Notes under the pieces: model-generated
What the model was told of the DNA's origin: nothing
Seen by the model: the letters and a program-made list of their open reading frames with translations, nothing else
The model's database searches: none
Position numbers and translations under genes: made by a program
Shown: one piece after another, positions 51,401 to 61,329 of the stretch
Layout of the letters: the number at the start of each line of letters is the position of its first letter
How positions within the stretch are numbered: position 1 is the first letter of the stretch
Assembly (NCBI GenBank): GCA_013115125.1
Contig: JABANN010000038.1
Location: forward strand, 47,243 to 111,242
DNA length: 64,000 nucleotides
Direction of reading: 5' to 3'
DNA from: Perkinsus olseni
Taxonomy: Eukaryota > Perkinsozoa > Perkinsida

Positions 51401-54400
51401 ACACACTTCTGCGATCGGCTCCGAAGCGTCTATGAAGGTCGGTAGGCCCACGGCTTTTCGACCGCATCTCTCAATCACGTTGGCGCAGCTGAGACTAGCA
51501 GCTTTCTCCGCCTTCGCCGCATAAGGGGTCACTTCTCTCATGTACGAAGCCAGCTTCGCCGCTTCCGGCACCTCACTTATCGGCCACCGGAGTACCGCCT
51601 CGGCGACGGAAGTTCCAAGGACCGTAGCCCAGCCACCATGTGCCCGGAGGAGAGCTTCGGGACCTCTCCTCCTGAGCTTAGAGTAAAGGCTCTCCACAGA
51701 CGCTAGGTCCGACGATATCGATCCGGTGCTCCAAGCCGCTTCGGTCCGCAAGGCCAGACCGTCGACCACCGGCCAAGGGCAGGCCAAAGCCAGTTGGTCG
51801 TAACGCTGAGCGCTGAGTTCGCCAGAGCATTTCAGAAGCTCAGCAGGCCACTTCGGCGTCGAATCGGAATCGTCAGCGGCGGTCTTCTCATGCCGCTCAC
51901 GGGTTGTGGTGATAATTCTAGTTACAGTTTCAGTCAAAGCGGTCTCCAACTTGATCAACTTCTCCTTAGCGTCCTCGTCGCCGGCTCTCGCTCGTCTAGC
52001 CAGGACTCCTAGGCTCCGTATCTGCGCCAGAAGGTCTCCAAGGGTCTGAGCATGCTGGTCGCGCGAGAACGATTGATAGAGGGTGCTGATGTTTCTGATA
52101 GCGGCTTCCAGGATAAGCTCGAGCTCAGATTCGCTAGCGCTTGCGTACATGGGCAAGTGAGCCGGGCAGGCCACAGCGGCAGCAGGCGGCCGAGTGGTTC
52201 GCGCTGACTGGACCTTCCTGGCCTCCATGAACTCCCGCAGGAATATGAGAATGCTGGTCTCCGCCTGGGCGCTCAGCTGGTCGTAGGAGTCCAACACCAC
52301 CAATAGTCGACAGAAGTGCGGCATAACTCGCGGGTCTCTCGGGAGCTCTCCGATGCTTTCTCGCACAGCCTTGATCAACTCCAACCGCCTTCCGCTCAGC
52401 AGTGCCAGTCCATCGGCTTCTTCAGGATGACCGAGTTGATAGAGCAGTGTGCCCTCCTTAGGAGGCAAACACAAATAAGTCTTGGCTACCCATCGCCTAT
52501 CAGTAGCCGACAGCTTGGACATGTCTCTGACAATCTCGGGGACCACATTCAGACTCGGAGGCAAGCTCCTCACCCTCGCCTCTACGTCCCAGGGCGTGCC
52601 GACCGTCCCCTCGAGCATCCATTGATACGCATAGGACTGACCCACCGGGTCATTCGGAATTGTCCCTGCCACCACGCCAGCGGCGCTGACAGCCTTGGTC
52701 ACAACAGAGTCACAGCAAAACAATGGCTGTAGCGAACGCAGGTCAGATTCCCTTTCCCGCAGGTGCTTCCCAACGGCAGCAGCCCTACTTGCTTCACGAG
52801 CAACCCCTTGAAACTTGCTATCTTGCATTTCTTCAACATTGACTCGCTCGACCAGGCCCCCAGATGCAGCCATACAGATCTTCTCCAAGTCGCCGCCCTG
52901 GGCAGTGCTGTCGACGAAGATTTCCACGCATCTGTTTCGCAAGGGGTTTGATACCATGTGAACGTGGCGAGCGTCAGCCGTGAAGAAAAGGCGACAGGCA
53001 GGATTGGGAGTGACCGTCAAATCCTCAGGATTCGCCCGGCCTCGCTCGGGTACTTGCAGCTTCCCGCCGACCTCCAGCAGGGCGTTGAGACGATCGACAA
53101 CTGCTGAAGGGCACTGCTCCACAGAGTTGAACAGAACCCAGTCGCCTGACTTGAGCGCACAAACCAGAGGCGAATCTACCCACTGGAACCCTCCACCGGG
53201 CTTCTGTACGAACTGCCCGACAAGATCGTTCGCGTCCATCTGCGCGTGCATGCGGATACTCACGAGCTTTACCCCAGCCACAGCGGCGAGAATCTCGACC
53301 ATCCGTCTTCTTCCGCTGCCGCCATCACCGATCAGAAGAGAAGGCCAACCGCTCAGGACAGCAGCACAGCCAGCACTCAGTCCAAACGACTGATTCTGTA
53401 GAATGTCAGCATCGCCCGACCGGAAATTAGCTCCCTTAGAGTTAGCAAAAGCCTCAGCCACCCTCATGAGCATCAGACCCCCATCGATATCTTCAACGTC
53501 GCAATCCCTGGCCCACTCTTGGTTCGACGAGGCCTCCCAGACGACGGGACGCAAAGCCTCACGGTCTTCTAGGGTTTGCAGCCTTGATGCTAGTAGAAGG
53601 TAGCACTGCGATGCTGGAGAGAGATGGTCGATTGCTCGTCGTTGCACTGAGGACGATACCCGAAGTACCTAACCAAGGGGCATGCCATCGCAGGTGAGGA
53701 CAGACTTGCGGCTCACATCTCTGAGATTCCACTCCCATCCGCTCCCGCCTCTAAAGCGCATATCGCCGGTGACCCGGACAGACTCCACCACTCCTCCGCA
53801 AACGAAGTTCCACATGTCCTCACCGAATAGCCTTTTGCAGATCGACTCCGAGTCCTTCGACGATAGCTCGGACACTGCGATTTTCACAAAGCGGTTCAGG
53901 AAGGACTTCGGCAGACCTTTGCGTCCGCCGCCGTCGACCATGCGGTTCTGTGTGGCGAAGAGTTGGAAGCTGCCAGCCTTAGCTCGCACCCTCTCGCCAG
54001 TCTCAGGGACAACGAGCTCTCGACGGTGGTCCAGCAAGGAGTTGAGGCCCTCCAATACAGGCTGGGGAGCCAAGTTAAGCTCGTCCAGCAGAACCCAGCA
54101 ATTGTCTCTCCTCAGTGCCGACAGCAGTACGCCATCGGACCACGTGAACGACACCTGAGAGCAAAGATTACACATGAACGGACAGGAGTCGATGTCCACC
54201 TCATGGCTCCCTTGGCCGGCCGCGGGGAGGAACTGACCAACTAGATCAGCGATCTCAGTCTGTTCAGAGATATTGATTCTGACGAGCTCTCGGCCACAGC
54301 GGGCTGCCAGTGCGGCGATAATCGAGGACTTGCCGGTGCCCGGAGGTCCCTCAAGCAGCACCGCCATCCCCTTGCCAACCGTCAAGCCTCGTAGAATACG

Positions 54401-57400
54401 GCCCAAATTGAGGGCGGTTGTCGGGGCGGCGAAGTCGAAGGCAATCGGCGCTATACTCACGCCTGCTGCGGGTGTCGGTACAGAGAAAGGACCAAGGCCG
54501 TCTGATCACAAGAACAATACTGAGAACAAAAGCCAGGGGGAGCTTACCGGTATCGCCACGTTGTACGGCATCTCTGACCCACTGGTAGCCGTCCGGACCG
54601 AACTTCGTCAACTCGGTGCCTTGCGGAGCTTGAGTCTCCAGCACCTTCATTGCCTCCATCTGCAGCTCAGGAGCGTCCACCAAGGCATCAACGATAGTCA
54701 TAGTGCCACCGTGCAAGTAGCGCTCGCCCAGGCTCATGCCAGTGAGCTCGTTGCAGGCACTCACCCACAGTCCCACATTACGAATGGACATCGGTAGCAC
54801 CTGTGCAGGGATATTCTCGACCACCCAGGCAACAGCTCGGCGAATGGACGGCATCAACGTCTTCGCCTCGTCACTGAGAAGTTTCCGTATGAGCCTGCTG
54901 GCCTCGGAGTCCTCATCCTCGTCAGCATAGTCGAGGGCCTTGACCCAAATCTCAGTCATACGTGATCGCAGAGCCGGGCTGAGTTCTCTCTTGCCAAAGT
55001 CGCCACCAGGGTTCATAGTCATCATCAGGCTGAACTTCTCCCCACCGATGACCACCTCTCCCCCGGGCTTTTCAGCGAGCATAACGCTTCTCTCGCCCGC
55101 CTCCAGTACAGAGTTGAGTCTTTCCAATACAGCATCCGTAGCTAAAGAAGCTTCATCGAGCAGTACCCAATGACCCTCGCGTCGCATAGCCCTGGTGACA
55201 GGGCCGTCTTGCCAGGCGAAGAGGTCGTGGTCCATGCTCTGATCGTGATTGGCATCAGCGCGTAGGTCTGCTATTTCCCTCCAAAGGGCTCTCAGCTCGG
55301 ACCTCACCCGAGCTCTCTTCGGACTGGGCGGATCCTCGCTGACTTCCTCATTCTCGAGCTCATATTCCCTCACTATTTCCCGCACTACAACAACCGACTG
55401 CTCCTCATCGACGTCTCTGCCGACCAGTTCACACATGCGCTTGGCCTTGGCCTTAATCAGCCCTCTGACATCCTTCTTGCCGGCCGTCGGCCTCATCGCA
55501 CCGAGGAAGTCCGCGGGCTCCGTGTGCTGATGACAGTTCACGATCTCCAACTTGATTTGCCGGAAGTCCGCAACCGTCTGCACAACCGTTGTCTTCCCCG
55601 TACCAGTCTCGCCAACCAAAAGCGCCGACTCGCCGTTTTTAGCGCAGCGACTGACCAGAGCAACCATTCGGCACATCGTCTCTGTCCACACCAAGCCCGA
55701 ACCAGCGTCAGTCTCTTGGATCTCCAGCACGTACGGGTCTTCCCTATAGTTCATCTCCAGGTAGGACTCAGCCGTAACACCATAACTCTTACAGTGCTTC
55801 GCGATAGCTTTGGCCACCTCAGCGCGCTGATCTTCATGACGCAATCTCTCACCCAACAGACACCAGCCTTCCAGGCCGCACTCTACCATCGTCCCAGGCC
55901 TCCTGTGTGCCCACCGCAGTATGTCCCTGATCGTGATCAAATCTGAGCCGCCGCCAGCAAGAAGGGCATCAACGTTTCGATGGGCTCTAAGGTCTTCGTA
56001 GACCTTCACCATCGCTGCTGCGATCGAAGGTGCCAGCTGGCATTTGTGCTGCAGTATCGCTCGGAGCTCCTCAGAAGACAAAGAGTCTATCCACATTGTC
56101 GTGAAACGATTCCTGAGGGCTCTCGATAGCTGCTTTCGCCCACCGTAGTCCCCTCCGGCGGGATTCTGCGTCGCAAATACGACGAAGTCAGCGTCGGGGA
56201 CAACAGTCGTATTGGTCTCGGCAATGTGAATCTCGCGATTATCATCGAGCAGCCTGTTGATACCCTCCAGCACTTCACTAGGAGCAAGATTGAGCTCGTC
56301 CAGAACGACCCACGCTCCCGCACCTGAGGCATCACACTGAGACAAATTCTGAAAGGGACGGCTGGACTTACGGCACGCCTTCACGAGGGGCCCCTCCTCA
56401 AACTTCAGCACCCCGTGGTCGTAAACGTGCTGGCCGATGTATTCCTGTAGATCAGTGTGTTCGTGATTGTTTATCCTCACGCAGTCGTGACCGGTCATGG
56501 CGGCAACGAATTTCACCAGAGACGTCTTGCCCGCGCCGGTAGGACCCTCTAGCAAGATGGGGGGTCGGACAACTTTGCCTGAGCAAATCGCAACCCTGAT
56601 TCAAGTCCCACCCCCGGCATTGTAACCCACCTCCAGAGACGCACCGCAGTATCTTCCTCAAATTGCGACGTGCCGACTCGGTCACACAGAAGTCCCCCAG
56701 GAGACGCTGGACGTCGATATCCTTAGGACCTCTCGCGATCCAGTAACCCTCGATACACACAGCCTCCTTCTCGACGACCACATCCAGTGTCCCGGCAGCC
56801 TGGCCGATTCTGCGCGGAGCCTTGGAAGGTCCCGGCAAGAATCGCCTGATCTCCTCCATGACTTTTGCCTCAGAGGACTCGGACAGCACTCCCGCGAACG
56901 TAACCGCTAGACCTTCCCGAACCTGCAATAACCATCCCTTAACGATCGCCAGAGCCAGGAAGCCGATTCGGGAGCATCAGACAACGATTCCAAGCGAATC
57001 ACCGTACGAAAGGACTATACAGCTGTGCCACTCGCCAAAGCTCCATTATAGCCCGAACATAACACGTATGCAATTATAACGACTCGACCCGCCGTGTCCT
57101 CCCCGCTACTACCGCTTCCAACCCTCCATCGTGGTGGCGATACCGGGGGCTTTTCACGAAGGTTCTGGCAAATTTGAGCGCTCTCGACAACGACCTCAGT
57201 GAGAATACTGGCTTGCCGCCCTGACCGTCACTCAGCTGGCCATCACGAGCCATCTCTCGAACCTTCTTATAGACGTTAACCACCGCCTCACTTGGCGGGT
57301 TGGGCAGATGCTTTGACAGGCCATCTGTGACCAGCTGGATGAGATCCGCATCTTCCACTACTTCATCGACGTAGTACTCGCAGAACCGTGCTCGTATGCC

Positions 57401-60400
57401 AGCTGGGAGCGGTTTCTTAGCAGGCCCAAGGTGACTCGGGTTCATGCAGGCGAATAGGCGGAAGTCCGGATGAATGGGAATCTTCACGCCGGCTCCGCCG
57501 GCCTCATGCACTTCGAAGTACTTGGGGCTCTCCTCCGTGCTCGCGCCCTGCTCCAAGAGGCCCGCTATACGCTGGAGGACATCTCCCGGAGCCAGGTTTA
57601 TTTCATCCAGGACCAGCCAGGCGCCAGTTCGTAAAGCCGTGAGTAGCTGACCCTCGACGAACTCGAATCTCAAGGATACCTGTGACAAGCAGTGCTGCTA
57701 TCCGGAACTCCTACTACGAACCAGCGTTCACCAGCACCTTCCTGCATTACTTTAGTCTCCGTCGCCGCCTTACACTCCTGTGCAAGCTTCTTCCATTCCT
57801 CTTCCTCTCTACCAGCTGCCAGCGCCTTCTTGCACGTTTGCGTTATTATCGCGAGCGCCTTCGCTCCGCCTTTTTTCTGTGCTACTTTGTCAACATGCGC
57901 CGCCAATGCCGCATTGGACTTCTTCGAAAATGTCTTGTCCATAAGAATGTGCCAACGCTTGATCAAGTCACCCGCGTCGATCGGCAAGGGCTTGAGGCCT
58001 CCGATGAGCTCTTGTGCCTCGCTCTGGTCGGAAAAGTTGTACACCATCAGCTCTCGATTGAGCATGCGTGCAAGGCACTGGACCGTAGTAGTTTTACCAC
58101 ACCCAGTATCACCAACCAACAAAGCTGGCTCGTTATATACGACGCACTTGGCCAGGAACTCTAGCAACCTCCTATGAACCTGTTACAACGAGTTCCTCTA
58201 GATTTTGATAAGCTCGCTGACCGCTTACGCTCGTGAGGGAGTATTCTTCCAAAACTGAGCTCCCTCTGTCCTCGTTCTCTGACACCTTCCTTACCAACGG
58301 CTCTACGTCAGTACCGATGGACACATTCGAGCGATCCAGAGACACCTCAGGGGCGCTATCCGATGCAGCGGAGCCGGAGGGAAGCGAGAGAGACTGAGAA
58401 GCGTAACCACTCACACAGAGAGCTTGGTTGAACAGGATCGAAAACGTCATCACGACGACGAAGACACGGTGAGTGATATCGGCATGAACAGTATTCAACA
58501 TCGATACCGCTGCATATCACAGTACTTCACAAGTATATCGCGCTAGCCAAACAAAGGAATGCCGATCCTTGCCTATTACCTCCCTCAGAGCATTATACAC
58601 TTCTTCTCGAGCCTCCTGGTCGAACACGTGTGCTACCCACACAGCATAGAGCTCCCTGGCAATACGCAACCTCGTATTCTCCGCTAATGGCCAGCGATGA
58701 GGCCACTTTTTCGACAGCGGCCCCAGGCGTTCTATAGCTCGACTGAAATCTTTCGGCGTCAGCCTCCTCGTCACGCCTTGTTCTTCCATAGCTGCATTAA
58801 CTCTTCGATATGCCTCAGCTATCGCCTCGCCCCAGGCCGGAAAGACCAGCGTTCTAATATCCAATCGATGGGCTACCCACGAGGACCATCACGAGTACTA
58901 CTTAGCGGCAATATACGTCTCCATCTCTTCTCCAGTCATCGGCGGCATCATCACATGAGTCCATGCTTGCAGCGAAGTCGCAGAAGCTAGTAACAAGTCA
59001 AGAGACGAGCCAATACCCGCCTGGCTGGAAGCCACCGATGATACAGTTCCTACACAAGGACAGTGGCTTGTACCACTAGATCAGAACACCAGTAAACTCG
59101 TTACACTGGAACCACTCTAAGACAGAGGAGTGAGTTCGACTTAACGACGAAGAACAAGAGGCGTTCATGAGCGTATTTGATGAACCGGAGTCGGTTGTGA
59201 TGTGCGAACAGTCAGGAATGAATCTCCGATCCAACGGGACAAAATTATAACTAATCCTATGATAACGCACAGCACTTCCTCATCATGGTTTATGAAGAAC
59301 CCTTACTCGCTACTACCAATAAGGACAAAGTCCGGGTGGATCCTCAGAGTCCGATTCTGCTCGAGCACAAGATAGCCGGTGTCATCATCACTGGGGCTCG
59401 GTAAGATAGCGAGGACATCACTCGACACCTTATCGATGTCTTCTATCACCACCCATGACCCTTCAACCTGACCACACGTATGCTAACCCATCCTCTTTCA
59501 TGCGCCAATACTACCATAGCCTTAGCTAGCACTCCCATCTGCCACTCGAACCTCCCAGGTTTGTTAGGGACTTGTTGAAAGCCCCCAATAAGGGACTTGG
59601 GATCGGTAGAATCATCGATGTGAAGTGTCTAAACGCCACGAGCACATTCCGAGCTCTCCTCCGCTCAGAAAATACATCAGCCTAGTACGGGTTATCCCTC
59701 ACTACCACAATGTCCTTCCCTGCCGCTGCCACCTCGTGAGCTCGGTGAATGACGGTCGTTTTACCACAGCCCGAAGGACCGTGCAAGCAGAGGCACGACA
59801 TCGTGGGAAGAACGTTCACCCACGTATACCTGCCACGCTACAGTACAGGCTAGATAGCGATTGCAGAATCGTTACAGATCGTTCACGGCTTTGCGCTGCC
59901 CTTTGGTCAAGTCAGCGGCTTCCACTGGCTGTTCGTCACATCCGCTGTCCATGCCGCCCATAGGACACTCATCGAGCGTTCGGACTAGTGGCTTACGGCC
60001 GAGGCCGGCGGTACCTGGAAGAGTATCGCTACTGGCGGGCGCTGCCAGACACCAGCCCTCAGCAGTCCACAAATTTTCTGGCACATGGCTGAACCTCTTT
60101 CCCCATTCAGTTTTCCCGCCCCTCATAATACCTCTAACGGTCTCCAACGCCTGCTCCGCGACGATGCTACTCTCAGCCAGGTTTTGGAGTATAGCTTGCC
60201 AGTCCCAACGACCGGCCAGCTCTCCATAAGCTGGAGAGTGAACCAGTCTCCAAAGCGTTTCGCAGAGAACAACTCTCGCAGTGCCGTCTTCAACATCAAC
60301 CCCCTCCCATGGTGACTCTTCCATCTCGTTCAGTGCCCACATGGCCCGCCTTCTGGCGAAAGGCAATCCCAATAATACACTCAGCAACCAGATATACGTT

Positions 60401-60657
60401 AGGCGATTCTCGCCCGAAGCACCAGACGGGCTCTCGAACAACCTTCGTCGGCACTCGAAGGGAAGACGTGTGAAACCTTTCATGGCAAATTCGACGATTT
60501 CGTTCGTGATCGTCGCGGAGGCTCCAATGGACGACAATCGTCCATGAAGTGACGCAAGGAAGCTCCCTTCCATCTCCAAGCAGCCGGTGGAACGGAGCAG
60601 TGGAAAAGGACAAGACGGAACTACGTGAGGAGGAATCCCGAATACAGTAACGAACAT
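42436..60657 (-). CDS. MDN1: Midasin (MDN1/Rea1), giant AAA ATPase of 60S ribosome assembly
   Basis: Dynein-like AAA machine that pulls assembly factors off pre-60S particles in the nucleolus and nucleus. N-terminal helical domain at 60.6-59.87 kb. AAA1: P-loop GPSGCGKT near 59.78 kb and Walker B WVVIEDIDK near 59.45 kb. AAA2: GDTGCGKT near 58.1 kb, WLVLDEINLAPGD near 57.6 kb. AAA3: GPTGAGKT near 56.53 kb, WVVLDELNLAPSE. AAA4: GETGTGKT near 55.6 kb, WVLLDEASLATD. AAA5: GPPGTGKSS near 54.33 kb, WVLLDELNLAPQ. AAA6 is degenerate (GDGGSGRRR near 53.3 kb). A long helical linker (53-48 kb) follows, then an Asp/Glu-rich region (about 46.3-43.4 kb, plus acidic stretches at 49.4-50.1 kb). The C-terminal MIDAS/VWA domain (43.1-42.44 kb) has CLDNTKSM and VIVTDGRF. 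Stop TAG is at 42436-42438; the start was taken as ATG 60657. Many introns. The domain order is exactly that of the family. Confidence 0.95.
43420..46330 (-). other. Acidic Asp/Glu-rich region of midasin
   Basis: Minus-strand exons here translate to long Glu/Asp runs (for example EEDQREEEKEGLG, EDDEGSYHETVV, DEEDADLDDEDAK, GEPNEEDENEDKEDNMDRE), the flexible tether that lets the MIDAS domain dock on the AAA ring. Plus-strand open frames opposite it are Ser/Leu/Phe-rich mirror images and are not genes. Exact exon borders are hard to fix in such low-complexity sequence. Confidence 0.8.
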
Positions 60658-61329
60658 AGTGCGACGACAGCAAAATCGGAATGCCAGGTATTCAATATCA
60701 AGGCATTCAATGCCGTGATATTCAGTTGTTCAGGCTTCACGGTGACGAGGTGGACTACGATTCACAGATGTATACAGCAAAACAGAAGCCCTGTCCTTCT
60801 TTGTGTTACGCCCGATTGCCACGTCTGAATCGACTCAACGGTACGCGAAGAACACTCGGCAATCGCAGCTCCAGCCCAGGCGCAGACTCGAACTCAAGCC
60901 ACTTCACTTATTAGTAGAAGTACGACGATACTCTAAGGTCCCAACACTCTTTCGCTCATTAGCCATGAGGCACGAGTAATATCGGGTGCTAATATCGTAA
61001 AACTACGTACAAAAAAAACTCCGTTCCTGGGGATCGAACCCGCGTAGAATCCCAGCCCCATACTCCTGAATAGCGATGAAACTTCCGATTGCCCAAATTA
61101 AAGTCATCAATTTTAACTAAATAACGCAACAGCAATGGAATTGCATACTGGTGATCGAGAAACAGGGCAGCAAGAAGGCTAACTGGATTGATAGCCAGTG
61201 AAACACAAGTTCAGAATGAGAATCCCCACGGATCTCTTCCCTACAGAACAGTTCCATCAGAGTTGCGATCTGAAAGTGCATATTCCGAACTTTGAGCCAG
61301 AAGGGAGCGATTTTTTCAGTTTAACGAGA
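60658..61329. other. Intergenic region between midasin and the surface-protein gene
   Basis: About 670 bp upstream of midasin and downstream of the next minus-strand gene. It contains a pol III-like B-box and T run at 61011-61040 on the minus strand (see separate entry). No protein-coding exon is supported. Confidence 0.5.
61011..61095 (-). ncRNA. Possible degenerate tRNA-like/pol III unit
   Basis: On the minus strand, a perfect B-box GGTTCGATCC (61040-61031) is followed 12 nt later by eight T's (61018-61011), a pol III terminator. An A-box-like TGGGCAATCGG lies 55 nt upstream (61095-61085). The T-arm pairs only 3 bp and no matching 5' acceptor strand was found, so it is not a normal tRNA: a pseudo-tRNA, tRNA-derived repeat or chance. 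Confidence 0.25.

Noticed and set aside
57858-57869. Eighth copy of the 12-mer (CCTTCGCTCCGC)
   Set aside because: One mismatch, and it lies in midasin coding sequence (KKGGAKAL), so it may be coincidental.
61011-61095. A functional tRNA gene
   Set aside because: T-stem has only 3 bp and no complementary 5' acceptor strand exists, so it is kept only as a low-confidence pol III-like element.
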